From Dendrolimus kikuchii (Eukaryota > Arthropoda > Insecta > Lepidoptera > Lasiocampidae): a stretch of 64,000 bases of DNA. Positions 21,251 to 32,463 of this stretch are shown piece by piece. Within the stretch, counting starts at the first letter, position 1; each line of letters opens with the position of its first letter. The notes under the pieces are model-generated. The model searched no databases and was not told where the DNA came from. It saw nothing but the letters and a program-made list of their open reading frames with translations. The DNA is taken from positions 11,966,001 to 12,030,000 of the forward strand of contig CM034411.1 of NCBI GenBank assembly GCA_019925095.2. The letters run 5' to 3'. The position numbers and the translations under genes were made by a program.

Positions 21251-22468
21251 TTGTAAATACATTATTATTAATTTTTTATATATTTTAGTTCTAATTTTTT
21301 AATGTTAGAATATTAATTATGTAACGTAGGGAACGTTACTGGCCAGGCAATGAGAATGAATAGTAAAACATGTAAACCCAGCTTAAGTGAACCCAGTCTG
21401 TTAAATATTTGAGCTAAATCTACAGATGGTTTAGAAACGTCTAGTTTCATTTTTTTTTTAATATTTTCATCACAGAGGCAACTGTTTGAAAGTCGTGAAG
21501 GTAGGGTCTTTTGGAGGGTTGAGCCCCAGCAAGGAGTGGCTTAATGAGCTTATTTGCATACTTACAGGGGCTACCGGCACGGCGGGCGGCTTGTTATTTG
21601 ATATCAGCCACAGTTTCATTACCTTACAGTTGGGTAACGCCAAAGGCAATGGTGGGTGTGAAATTGTAAAACCTTTTTAGGAAAGTAATCTTAGCGGATG
21701 TTAATTGTCACTTGTTGGCCTGTGTGTGATAATCAATGCATTGACTATTCCATATTAAATAATATCACTTGTTTATGGTTACAACGTATTTCATATAGAC
21801 AACTCTAGTTTCTGTTTGTAATGGCAACATTAGACGGATTAAGTTGAATTTTGGTTGCTATCGACAGACCTCCAAGGATACGATGTTATTCAATGACATT
21901 GAACGATTCAAGTTTATGTTTATATGCATTACTTCAGTTGATTGATCCAAATTAAAAGATAGAAATGAACCGTCTAATGTCGGTTTAATATACAAGAAAC
22001 AAGGAAATGTTAAGAAAGCGAATTTGTACTACAACCTACAATAGGAACTAAAACTCAACATTTTCGTATAATTTATGTGGTGAAGAATAAAGCATTACAA
22101 GGAATATTTTTGAAGTGATAACTTCTTAAGGGAGGGTAAACCGCTTCGTTACGTAACGCGTTACGCCGCCAGTCTGTCTGGCTTCCTTCCCTTTATTTCA
22201 CGTTAGATTCGTTTAAAATACTAAAAACTACTTCATACCGTTTATCTAAAAATAAACAGAATGAAGTAGTATAAACTCTGGCATTTGTCTTAAGTCTTAT
22301 TAATCAAACTAAATTCCGTATGCTAAAATAGCAAAGAGTATAAGTTAAACTTAAGTACATGAACAGCAAAATTGTAACGTGAATCGCACATTAGATGTTT
22401 CGTGAATGTAACTTTTTTAATTTTAAATGGTCATTATTTCAAGTATTAGTTCTTCCCTAAGTATTTTT
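21251..22468. other. Unassigned sequence
   Basis: A 64-residue plus-strand frame at 21486-21680 lacks any recognisable domain. I do not call it a gene. Confidence 0.4.
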
Positions 22469-22780
22469 ATCCGTGCAGGAACGGAGAAAGAATACAATTT
22501 CCTGCGGCCGGGCGGCCTGTCGTAAGAGGCGCTTAACAACCCACACAGCCAGGTGGTAGGGCATTTGCCCGACTGGATGACTATCACCCCTGGTCTAAAG
22601 TATGTCGCCATAACAACCTTGAGTTGTGTTCCGGCATTAGTGACCAGGTTCCAGTCTCCCTTAAGAGAGCAGCAGCGCATTTGTAACAACTTTGGTGTTG
22701 CAAATGTCCATAGGCGATGGTAACTGCTTTCCATCAAGTGGGCCGTCTGCCTGTCTGCTGATCTCCTGCAATAAAAAAAA
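22469..22780 (+). mobile_element. SINE-A copy, full-length class
   Basis: It starts ATCCGTGCAGGAACGGAGAA and runs through CCTGCGGCCGGGCGGCCTGT, AGGTGGTAGGGCATTTGCCC, and TTCCGGCATTAGTGACCAGG. It ends GATCTCCTGCAATAAAAAAA, an A-rich tail. The ~310 bp serve as a reference copy for this family. There is no clear A/B box promoter, so it may be derived from a LINE 3' region instead of a tRNA. Confidence 0.82.
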
Positions 22781-23090
22781 AGTATTATTTTAAAATACGA
22801 GCTTATGTATGTTGCAGTCAGAGTACTCGCTTACACACTCGCCATACGATATTTAACTGAATTATTTTTAAACTGTGTCATGGTGTTGCTCTGATATTTT
22901 ACCACAAAATTATGCATGGTTACTCATAAGTATAATGCATAATTTATTGCTCGGTTTGTTATCTCTTCGAATGTGTCACTTTCGACTGATTTCAACATGT
23001 TACCTTATTAAACCAACCTTGCTCATTTGGTTGACCTGGATGTTTGCTAGACCGGCGAATTGTACAACTCCAGGATTATCCATGTGAATT
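22781..23090. other. Unassigned sequence
   Basis: Nothing recognised. Confidence 0.4.
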
Positions 23091-23525
23091 ACTAGCATTT
23101 GCCCGCGACTTTGTTCACGTTAGACAGGTAACAACGGTTACAGATATTTCGCTAAATATAAAATCAAAGGTTATTTTCAGCAGAGTAATGGATTATTAGT
23201 ATGAAAATACATGGATCCCGGAAATTCCCGTAAAAGCGCGGGATAAGTAATGTCACTAAAGTTACTAAAGATTTTATCGATAAGTGAAAAATTTGCATTG
23301 GAATTAATTTTTTTTCGCCACGGCCACTTTAAACCTCTACAAAAAAAAAACCGTAGGATTTTCGAGGTATAATGTACCGCAAATATTAAGTGTGGGAATT
23401 TACTATCGATCAGCGAACACTGCATCGAAATCGGCCTAGTAGTTTTTACGTGAATCCCGAACAAACAGACAAACACAAAAAATTACGAAACAAGACGACA
23501 CTTTTGCAATTTTATAACAATATAG
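23091..23525 (+). repeat. Rep-E-like repeat, diverged
   Basis: It opens with TTTGCCCGCGACTTTGTTCA and ends with AATCGGCCTAGTAGTTTTTA and ACAAACAGACAAACAC, the two ends of the Rep-E plan with an unusual middle. Confidence 0.55.
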
Positions 23526-24666
23526 ATTTATTACATATTCTTATTAATGGTGGACTAATTTTTTCATAGAAACCTAACGTCATCCATTCATGACCTTTTC
23601 TTTGATGACGATTACATAATTCCAACGTTCTTGTAACAACACCAAATCGATGATGGCCTAACGTTGTTGATCAGCACTAAAAGAGTGCTAGAATCTGGCT
23701 AATGAAAGTAAAGACTAAAAAAGAAAAATACCAGTATAGCAACTAACAACAAATTACCATAGCCACAGCTTAATTTATACAGTACGTAAACGATCTTTTT
23801 TGCTCTTTGGATTCAGCATCATTCTTCAGTTCATTTTTCTCGAATTTGGAAATAATGCAAAACAACAACTTACGTACTTCACTTTTGACGGTTGTATTCA
23901 TGTTTTACGATCGTGAATACTAAAACAGAAGAAAATAAAAAAGTGACAGTAACGAGGACAGTTGTTTGATAAAATGACTATTGATTTGTATTTGTATTGC
24001 CATATTAAAAGTTCGTGAATACTTTGAGTATCTACTGTCGTAAGCCAAACTCTAGAATTTAGAACATGATTAATATATTTTTGAAACTTTTACATAATGA
24101 TCCATCGTTTGGCTGTTCCTTTGCATACAGCCTTTAAGTCTATGTAGAGTCGTTGAACAACTCTACATGGACCTGTCATATTTTCTAGAACAGTCTTTAT
24201 TCTTATAGAAGGGCTTCTTTTTATATCTTTCTATCATACAAAGCTGCATTCAATCAATGGACATCGTAACACGTTTCCTTCTAAAACTACCAATCCATTC
24301 AAACATTTACAACAACACCGGCCATTGTATTCAAGTCCCAACCGCAAAGACAAACACATTATTAACAAATTGACTGTGCAAGTCTTATATTTTCAAAACA
24401 AATACCCAATAAATGTACAATCGCGCAGACAAACAATGTATTTCCATAGAACTGCAGTTTAGTGCGAGTACAGTGGTGCTGTGAACAGTCTCTTTTGTTT
24501 ATACGAAAATGATTATTAGTTTTGAAAATGGAACGCTGTCAGCGTTTTAACGGACAAAGGCGAGATTTATTGCGGTATTCGAAATTCGAACTGTCCCTAT
24601 CATTGTGCGTACGCCTGGTAATTTATAGTTTTAAGATAGTTTGGGTTCCGTGAGATTGAGATTGCT
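23526..24666. other. Unassigned AT-rich sequence
   Basis: Nothing recognised. Confidence 0.4.
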
Positions 24667-24967
24667 ATCCGCGCAGGAACGGAAAAGGAATACAATTTCT
24701 TACGGCCGGGCGGCCTGTCATAAGCCGTGTGGTAGGGAATTTGGCCGACTGGATGGTTACCACCCCTGGTCTAGGGTATGTCCCCATAACAACTTTGAGT
24801 TGTGTTCCGGCATCAGTGGCCAGGTTTCAGTTTCCCCTTCAAGGCCGGCAGAATATTGGCAGCATCTCTCGTATTGCTAATGTCCGTAGGCGACGTTAAC
24901 CACTTTCCATCACAGTTGGGCCGTCAGCCCGTCTGCTGTGGATCAGCAATATAAAAAATAAAAAAAT
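24667..24967 (+). mobile_element. SINE-A copy, with internal deletion
   Basis: It starts ATCCGCGCAGGAACGGAAAA. Compared with the 22469 copy it lacks the stretch between GTCATAAG and GTGTGGTAGGG. It ends in an A-rich (AATAAAA)n tail. Confidence 0.78.
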
Positions 24968-26111
24968 GTTCATCGTCATTAACAATGTCGCATCTCCCAT
25001 AACGTTTTAAATCTTTGGATACATCTGCGTGCCACAGGCCCTGACACTAACATTGCCCCATGTGTAGCAGGAGCATAAAAATATAAATAACTGATATTAC
25101 TATTCATTATAAGTGTAGCATTCCAAAATATTTTTGAAAATCATATAATATGTATATGTATTTACATATATACAGAGTTAAATATTTCATCAATCGAACT
25201 CTTGTATGAGATTGGCATAAATAGACAGACACGTGATAGACAAAAATTTGAAACATAATAACACCTTCATTTTCAAAAGAATAAATAAAACACACTGAAA
25301 TTCCAGACGATATTTCAAAAATCACAACAGCGCAATTGAAAAACACACCGCATCCTTAACAAATGTTATGCAAAATTACCTGCGGAACCCAAGGCGCTCG
25401 TATTCGACGCTTTATCATTTTTTGTATGAGAAGCAGTGCGCTAATATGCGTACAATGTTTGGGGCAAAATTGTCGTGTGATTTATTGGGAAGGAAGCAAT
25501 AAATGCCCGCCTTAATGTCTTTATTGCTTTTGTTATGTACTGTACTTGTGACGTCTTTGCTACGAGTCACATTTTTGGTTATTATTATTACAATTAACTG
25601 AATAGGTTTGTAACCTGTTTTTAGGGGTCCGTATGCATTGCAATGCAATGCAAAAATCCTAATATCCGTTCTTATCTCTTTGTAAGTCGCAGTAATTTAT
25701 CTCAAAAGCTATTGGGTCTATATGTATTAAATTTGGCAGAAAGCCGAGGGCCTAAAGAGGTCGCCTTAGCAGGTTCATACGATGAACATGACAAGTATCA
25801 ACATACTGAAACCCTATGCTTTGATCTATAACTACCAGCATATCCAGACACGTGTCAATTTCACTTAATGATTCTCTAATGTCAATCGCTTTAGGCACTC
25901 TGTACTCTATTTGATGCTACATAATGTTTCAGCAGAAGCAAGAAACAACAAAAAGTGAGGGGTGTGTCGATGTGTGATTTGCGTGGTTTTGGAGGTTTCT
26001 TGATGTAGATACGTTTAAAAAAAAAGACACGTCTCGGCAGCAGACTCGTGTAATGGACAAAGACAATAGAACATAGACAATATATATATATAACTACTAT
26101 ATCCGTATTTT
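24968..26111. other. Unassigned sequence
   Basis: Nothing recognised. The open frames at 25107-25346 and 25415-25648 are unsupported. Confidence 0.4.
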
Positions 26112-26150
26112 ATCCGTGCAGGGACGGAGAAAGAATACAATTTGCTACGG
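26112..26150 (+). mobile_element. SINE-A 5' end fragment fused to a transposase
   Basis: Only the first ~39 bp of SINE-A are present (ATCCGTGCAGGGACGGAGAA, then AGAATACAATTTGCTACGG). The sequence then runs straight into the mariner transposase, so its antisense supplies artificial codons to that frame. Confidence 0.75.
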
Positions 26151-27114
26151 CGGGGGCGAATGTTGTCTTCCAAATGGTCAAGCGTTTGTGGCTTATCCGC
26201 ATAGACCAATGACTTTACATAGCCCCACAGAAAGTAGTCTAGCGGTGTTAAATCACAAGATCTTGGAGGCCAATTCACAGGTCCAAAACGTGAAATTAGG
26301 CGGTCACCAAACGTGTCTTTCAATAAATCGATTGTGGCACGAGCTGTGTGACATGTTGCGCCGTCTTGTTGAAACCACATCTCCTGGACATCATGGTTAT
26401 TTAATTCAGGAATGAAAAAGGTAATAATCATGGCTCTATACCGATCACCATTGACTGTAACGTTCTGGCCATCATCGTTTTTGAAGAAGTACGGACCAAT
26501 GATTCCACCAGCCCATAAAGCGCACCAAACAGTCAGTTTTTCTGGATGTAACGGTGTTTCGACATACACTTGAGGATTAGCTTCACTCCAAATGCGGCAG
26601 TTTTGTTTGTTGACGTGGCCATGCAACCAGAAGTGCGCTTCATCGCTAAACAAAATTCGCTTATGAAAATCGGGAACAGCGACAATCTCGTTTTGGGCCC
26701 ATTCCACGAATTTACGCCTTACTTGATGATCGTTTGGCTTCAATTCTTGCACGAGTTGGATTTTGTAAGCACGCAAACCAAGATCCTTCCGCAAAATCTT
26801 CCATAAAGTGGATGGACACAGATCCAATTCCTGTGCTCGATGGCGGATGGACTCATTCGGGTCTTCCTCAATGCTACGCTCTACAGCAGCAATAGCTTCT
26901 TCTGTACGCACCGTACGGCGTCTCTGGGGATGCGAGTTATCAATAAGAGTAAACGTGGTGCGAAAACGTTCTATGGTTAATCGAATTAACTGCTCTGATG
27001 GACGATTTTGTCGACGATAAAATGGACGTAGTGCGCGATACGTATTCCGCACAGAACCATTATTTTCGAAATAAAATTTATTTGCAAGCGTTGTTCAGGC
27101 GTGAGTCTATTCAT
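26151..27114 (-). pseudogene. Mariner-like (Tc1/mariner superfamily) transposase, frameshifted and 3'-truncated
   Basis: This is the longest open frame in the window: 345 codons from 27052 to 26015, of which about 298 are transposase. It shows a helix-turn-helix region (SIRHRAQELDLCPSTLWKIL, residues 68-87), then LFSDEAHFWLHG (D137), WFQQDGATCHTAR (D230) and WPPRSCDLTPLDYFLWG (D267, or D272). The usual catalytic acidic residues are thus visible, 36 residues apart for D230-D267. The real start is probably the ATG at 27112-27114 (MNRLTPEQRLQI). A few bases lost near 27085 shift that frame before it joins the rest. After EDNI at about 26159, the last ~47 codons come from antisense SINE-A and flank, replacing the normal C-terminus. 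Upstream, TATAGAGGTATAGAACTTTA (minus strand, about 27214 downward) may be the terminal repeat. The protein cuts and pastes its own DNA. This copy should be inactive. Confidence 0.88.
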
Positions 27115-27716
27115 GATGAATTGCCAAACCAAACTGAGAATAAATCACTTGACAGCTGTTAAATCGGTCGCCATCTTGAACAGTAATGCCAACTTAAAGT
27201 TCTATACCTCTATAAAAAACATGAAAAAGTGTTATTCTTGAATAAATATTAGTGTACATACTCGTAATTTTGTTCTCTGTGTGTGTGTGTGTGTGTGTGT
27301 GTGGGGGGGGGGGGTTTGGTTGATAGTTACTCACATAAAAAAACTATAAGAATATTCCTCAATAATGACTTTTTTATTTTAGTTAGGAGTAGAGATAATA
27401 AGTTCCCAAAGTCGTAAAAATTGCGCCGTTTTCTCGCTTTCGAAATATCGAATGGTAAATTCTGAAGAAAATTAAGATCATAGAGCTTTAAAAAAAATGG
27501 TTTAAACAAAACACTACTGAGTATTTTTTTAAACTGTTGTCGATTTAAACTAAATTGTAGTTTCATAGCCAAATGACGAAAAGTGCAGAAGTTTTACATT
27601 TCTCTGGAACCCATCATTGTGTGTGGATTTCCACCTCTCATCTGCCTCTCATTTTTCAATTTTTTTAAAAGTAAACTAGGTCACACATTTATCAGTTTTT
27701 TATTTATTTCATGAGC
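27115..27716. other. Transposon 5' flank, (GT)n(G)n microsatellite and unassigned sequence
   Basis: 27115-27214 is probably mariner 5' untranslated region and terminal repeat. A (GT)n run followed by poly(G) lies at 27282-27314. The rest is AT-rich and unassigned. Confidence 0.5.
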
Positions 27717-27782
27717 ACAGCGACAGGCAGGCGGTTGACTTGATGGAAAACTGTTACCGTCGTCTATGAGCAACACCAAAAC
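27717..27782 (-). mobile_element. SINE-A 3' fragment, diverged
   Basis: ACAGGCAGGCGGTTGACTTG then ATGGAAAACTGTTACCGTCG corresponds to the antisense SINE-A 3' end (CAGGCAGACGGCCCACTTGATGG, shortened). Confidence 0.55.
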
Positions 27783-28392
27783 TGATACCTATATGATCAT
27801 CGCTAGTCACTTAAAAAATATGTTAATAAAGTTAGTGAATCTTTTAAATATTCGATTCGAAGATCGTAAAAACTTAGTAATAATGCGATCAACTGACCTT
27901 CTGTTAATTAAGTCTTAACAAATTTGTACTTAAGTTAATATAGATAGCTTAATCACAAACTCTCGAGATAAGACTGCCTCGTTCAGCGGAGTATGATCAG
28001 ATATTTCTTTTTCTAATAAACATTATGCTAATGCAATCTAGTCTCTAGTGCTCTATTTATTCAGACTAATGCAGTATACTATAATACTAAACACAGGTAC
28101 CATCCGAGGTGTATATGCAAAGATATTCATTCCTTGCAGACACTATTTGCATACATTCTATTTCAGTTAATCGAATTTGTCGAATCCTAACTCTAATATT
28201 ATAAATGTGTATGCGAGTTGGATTGTTTGTTGGGGAACGTACTTATACTACATGACCCATTTTTTAAAATTTTCACCCCCCTCCCTCCTTGGTGACCACC
28301 CGTACTATAGCCAAAGTATCTCATCCTCTAGTTTTCACGTAGTAATTCATAAATATGTTCTCATATCATTATTTGCAAACAAAAAGTTTAAA
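27783..28392. other. Unassigned sequence
   Basis: CTAATATTATAAATGTGTAT near 28193 is a fragment of a common lepidopteran repeat. Otherwise nothing is recognised. Confidence 0.4.
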
Positions 28393-28625
28393 TTTTTTAT
28401 TGCAAGAGTTCAGCAGACAGGCTGACGGCCCAACTGTGATGGAAAATGGTTAGCGTCGCCTATAGACATTAACAATACCAGAAGTGCTGCCAATGTACTC
28501 CCGGCCTTGAGGGAGAAACTGGAACTTGGCCACTGGTGCCGGAACACAACTCACAGTTATTATGGAGGCATACTCTGGACCAGGGGTGGTAGCCATCCAG
28601 TCGGGCAAATGCCCTACCTGGCAAA
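28393..28625 (-). mobile_element. SINE-A copy, short class
   Basis: The poly(T) end is at the left (TTTTTTATTGCAAGAGTTCA) and the antisense body runs to GGGCAAATGCCCTACCTGGC. The 5' end falls at the TTTGCCAGG point typical of the short class. Confidence 0.78.
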
Positions 28626-28789
28626 TATATATACTCAGTATGTAAAAATACAAATGTAACTGTTTGGCTCATTAGCCATTTAAAAAGCGCTAAGCGCTAC
28701 GCGCCATAGTTGAATATTGCTTGAAGAAGCACGGGTTCCCTGGAGGACACTGACTATGTGACCAAAACCGAAGACCGCGTAACCAAACG
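28626..28789. other. Short unassigned stretch
   Basis: Nothing recognised. Confidence 0.4.
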
Positions 28790-29042
28790 TGGTATTTTGA
28801 AGACTTCGGGTTCGCGGCTCCCACTATTGGGGAACGGGCAGTATACCCGCCACACTTGTCCAAGGCGGCTTGGCAGGTTTGACACAGCGGTATACTCGAT
28901 GTGCAGGTTTCATCACCAACGTTTTTTTTTCTTCACCGTTGTTAGCACGTGGTAATTGTAACAATATACACATTAGGTCAGAAAACTGACTAAGTGTTGC
29001 ATTCGTTCCGGCCAGGATTCGAACCCGCGCCCACGACTCGTT
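28790..29042 (-). mobile_element. SINE-B, tRNA-derived SINE
   Basis: On the minus strand GAGTCGTGGGCGCGGGTTCG gives a canonical B box (GGTTCGAATCC), followed by TGGCCGGAACGAATGCAACA and the conserved GCTAACAACGGTGAAG and CAAGCCGCCTTGGACAAG blocks. The tRNA-like 5' part is cut off by the Rep-E copy to the right. Confidence 0.72.
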
Positions 29043-29055
29043 ATATATATATATT

Positions 29056-29380
29056 TACTACCTGATGCCCGCGACTTCGACCGCGTGTTGCGGTTTTTTA
29101 ACTATCCCACGGGAACTCTAATTTTTCGGGATCAAAAGTATCCTATAATAATATGTTGACTAGGGATACAAGCTACCACCATACAAAATTTCATTTAAAT
29201 CGGTCCATTCATTTCGGAGACTATCCCACACAAACAGATAGCCAAACAGAGAAACAAAAGGATTAAAGAAAATCTAAATTAGTTCTATTTCACTTCTTAC
29301 ATCCCCCTGTCTAGGTTTTTAGCATTTTTTTTTTATTGTACAGAAATTCGACCTCTGCAGTTTTATTATTTATTATAGAC
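29056..29380 (+). repeat. Rep-E, long form
   Basis: It begins CTGATGCCCGCGACTTCGAC and ends TCGACCTCTGCAGTTTTATT, closely matching 16663-16968 and 59150-59465 throughout. Confidence 0.72.
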
Positions 29381-29403
29381 GTATAGTTTATTTATTATTT
29401 TTA

Positions 29404-29688
29404 CTTCCTGCCGTCGGGCGGCCTGTCGTAAGAGGCGACAAAACAACCCACAGCCAGGCGGTAGGGCAATTGCCCGACTGGATGGCTACCACCCCTGGTC
29501 TAGAGTGTGTCGCCATAACAACCTTGAGTTGTGTTCCGGCATTAGTGACCAGGTTTCAGTCTCCCTTAAGAGAGCAGCAGCGCATTTGTAGCACCTTTCG
29601 TGGTTGCAAATGTTCATAGGCGATGGTAACCGCTTTCCATCAAGTGAGCCGTTTGCCTGTCTGCTGAACTCCTACAACAAAAAAAAAT
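29404..29688 (+). mobile_element. SINE-A copy, slightly 5'-truncated
   Basis: It starts inside the family at TCCTGCCGTCGGGCGGCCTG, keeps the complete body, and ends ACTCCTACAACAAAAAAAA. Confidence 0.8.
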
Positions 29689-30149
29689 TAAAAAAATTAT
29701 AATGTTGCAAACAATTAAATTTTTATGTCTGTGAAATAGATCCACACACTATGGTTTGATCCACGGCACGGCCGCTGGAAACACTAGTTAATATTATAAA
29801 CCGGTAATTTAAAATTTTCTCTTGTAGATATTGATACGTACTGCTTTGCCACCAACTGGTAGACCACAGTGCGCAATTTCTAGTGAATAATTCATTAAGT
29901 GGTCCCTAGAACTACTCAGGCGTTAATGCTACTTTTGCAATTAGCATGTTTGTAGGTTTTAATTTTAAAATAGCCGTGAAATTAAATTTTCTATTTCATT
30001 ACAGCTAATTGTACAAGCTTTTGGTTTAATGAAATAGCTGTTTGTTTAATATGTTTATTTATTTTGCTTACCATTTGTTGCGCAGTATGTTTTGCTAAAA
30101 TAATACAGATAGGGATGGAAGTAAATCCGGGTAGTAGTTTTTTTTAGTT
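29689..30149. other. Unassigned sequence
   Basis: Nothing recognised. Confidence 0.4.
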
Positions 30150-30335
30150 TGACATTGTGTATCGCTTAGCTGAGCGAGTTACGCTTGTGTTATGAGTAAT
30201 ATAAAACGCAGCACTCTGGGGCCGGTCCTAGACACCCAGACCATAGTAAGTAACAGAAAGTTTATTTACGAAATTTAACATGCCAGGAATCGAATCCTTT
30301 GCAGTAAGGTAGGCCGGTAAAGGCCATCGGTATAT
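30150..30335 (-). mobile_element. SINE-C, tRNA-like SINE
   Basis: On the minus strand AAAGGATTCGATTCCTGGCA is the B-box region, preceded by CCGGCCTACCTTACTGC. It is followed by TACTATGGTCTGGGTGTCTA and ACACAAGCGTAACTCGCTCA, aligning with the 7626-7850 copy. The MITE at 30339 lies immediately beside it. Confidence 0.65.
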
Positions 30336-30338
30336 AGA

Positions 30339-30631
30339 TTAGGGTGGCGCAAAAAAACCGTCAATTTTTTTTTAGTTATTGATGTTTTAAGAATTCAAAA
30401 AAAATTTAATCGGTCGCCCCAAATTTTTTAAGTTTTCAAAAATCGCCAGTTTTTTGTAATTCAATTTTGAATGAAATTTCAATGCGATTTATGAAATCTT
30501 AAAAAATTTAGAGCGACCTCTTAAAATTTTTGTTTTGAGCTGTCCTTTGGAGGGAGTTCTTAAAACAACAAAAATTAACATTTTTTTCACTCGAGACTAA
30601 AAAAAATTGTAGGTTTTTTGCACCACCCTAA
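30339..30631. mobile_element. MITE with TTAGGGTGG ends
   Basis: It starts TTAGGGTGGCGCAAAAAAAC and ends GTTTTTTGCACCACCCTAA, inverted repeats with one or two changes over ~20 bp. The 293-bp interior is A/T-rich with further inverted words and no open frame. TA follows the right end, suggesting a TA-type target as in Tc1/mariner MITEs. Confidence 0.72.
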
Positions 30632-30776
30632 TACAGATGCAAGTATGTATTTAGGGGTGGAAGGAAATTTATTTAAGCGACATTTCGAAAATGTGTTATC
30701 AGGAGATAACAGCTTAAACAAAACTAACCTAAAAAAACGTTAAGCAATAAACAAAGTACCAGATTTGCGAAAATAT

Positions 30777-31150
30777 TGTTACGACCTAGATGCCGACAAA
30801 AACGAATTCACACCTGCATACCTGTAAAAACACATTTTATTACCTTTCGGCATTTGGACTTCTTTTGTTTACTTATTTATTGGCATGCGTTTACTAATTA
30901 TTCTAGAGAACAGTCCATTGTTTTATTGTACTCGTTTATGGCCGTTGCGGTCGACTCATTAGCCAGGTGTTTCGGATTTAAAGTACAAACTGATTCTAGG
31001 AAATTCGGTCACGCGGCCGGGCAGACATATTGCATCTGTGCAGTATAAAGCAATGCCCCGATTGAGGGACGAGGCAGTCGAGCGATAACCACGAGCGAAG
31101 CAAGACGTGTGTACTACAATCGGGAAACTTTTAATGACGGACTTTGAACA
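30777..31150 (+). mobile_element. Second copy of the LTR at 375-880, 3' end lost
   Basis: It starts TGTTACGACCTAGATGCC, has TATAAA at 31044-31049 and then GAGGGACGAGGCAGTCGAGC, as in the first copy. No AATAAA or GTAACA end follows, so the right end is lost or heavily diverged. The 90-residue frame at 30776-31048 is LTR sequence, not a gene. Confidence 0.6.
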
Positions 31151-31568
31151 ATATGTATTTTCTAAGTTGACACATTAGGATGACAATATCCATTATATTA
31201 ATCTCTAAGAAGACGTCGCTTGAAAGATATAGACTTCCACTCTACGACATGTATGTGTTACGGGCAATTTAATTAATCGGGCATTATAAATATTGACCGA
31301 TCATTATGAATAATGACCAAGAGCGTCGGTCAATTTGATAAATTAATTACTTTGGCCGGCCCATATTAATAATGTGCGACATCCTGTGATCCATTTAAAA
31401 AAATCATGGTTTGAGATAACTTGAATTTATCACCTGGACTGGGCAGCATGAATACTTCCCTACTCCTAGCTGGACAATGTAATAAATTCGGTTACCTTTC
31501 CATAAGAATTATGTAAGTTTAATTCATTTAAGGGTGGGGTAGAGTTATATGGCACTTTTATTTGTTAC
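31151..31568. other. Unassigned sequence
   Basis: Nothing recognised. Confidence 0.4.
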
Positions 31569-31835
31569 TAGTTGTGCCCGCGGTTTTACCCGCGTGGTGA
31601 TGGAAAATCGTTATATTTTGTAATCTTTATATAAATTATAGCCTACGTGTTATTCTGATGTGTAAGCTATATTACGGTAAAAAGTTTCATCAAAATCCAT
31701 TCAGTAGTTTTTGCGTGAAAAAGTAACAAACATACATCCATATTTATGGAAGAATGGATGTATGGATGTATAGATGTCTATACATCCACACATCTATTCT
31801 TACAAACTTTCGCGTTTATAATATTTATAGAGATA
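31569..31835 (+). repeat. Lepidopteran interspersed repeat, near complete
   Basis: It begins CTAGTTGTGCCCGCGGTTTT and ends CTTTCGCGTTTATAATATTT. The middle has ATCAAAATCCATTCAGTAGT. Inside the tail a self-complementary TACATCCATATTTATGGA-like stretch and TGGATGTATGGATGTATAG form a small inverted repeat. Confidence 0.6.
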
Positions 31836-32008
31836 AACAGATCCAATTTTTTTAATATAGGTTAGGTTCGTGATAATTTTTTTATAACCATCCAAAACTT
31901 CAATTCATATCTCAAATAATAAATAAAAATGCTATATAACTATACCCTAACCTCATTTAATAAACAAAAAACTACAGTTCATCTGTATATTATTACATAG
32001 CCCTAGAT
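31836..32008. other. Short unassigned stretch
   Basis: Nothing recognised. Confidence 0.4.
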
Positions 32009-32157
32009 TTGCCAGATGGTAGGGCATTTGCCCGACTGGATGGCTGCCACCCCTGGTCTAGCACCTTTGGTGTTGCAAATGTCCAAAGGCGATGGTAACC
32101 GCTTTCCCTCACGTGGGCCGTCTGCCTGTCTGTTGAACTCCTACAATAAAAAAAAAT
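32009..32157 (+). mobile_element. SINE-A copy, short class with internal deletion
   Basis: It begins TTGCCAGATGGTAGGGCATT (short-class start). After CCCCTGGTCTA it jumps to GCACCTTTGGTGTTGCAAAT, losing about 95 bp of the body. It ends CTCCTACAATAAAAAAAA. Confidence 0.78.
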
Positions 32158-32463
32158 AAGGTTGTCATTATTCATAGTGACCGGATTCATCAAATTGGCC
32201 GTAACATATGTATGTCTCAAAATTTGCTATTACTGTAAGAAGATCGACAAATAAGCCTTTAGTGTTAGGCCATTTGCAATCACCAGACGGCATCGAAGTC
32301 CCACAAGTTTTGTAACTTTATCCCGAAGCCGTGTGGGACAGGTGCCGGTTGCGTGCCAGTTGAAAATGGTTCGTCTGTTGGAAACTTGTAAACACCTGGA
32401 TTATAGTAAAAAGCTACTTCACGCTTTTAATCGAGTACGAGAGGCAGAGTCGTGCTCTTTTTT
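32158..32463. other. Unassigned sequence
   Basis: A 73-residue frame at 32333-32554 overlaps the next repeat and is unsupported. Confidence 0.4.

Noticed and set aside
27282..27314. Functional G-rich structure after (GT)n
   Set aside because: A simple (GT)n(G)n microsatellite explains it. Nothing around it suggests regulation.
375..31150. One 30-kb LTR retrotransposon bounded by the two LTR copies
   Set aside because: The LTRs are too different, the second lacks its 3' end, and the interval holds unrelated elements and no gag or pol.
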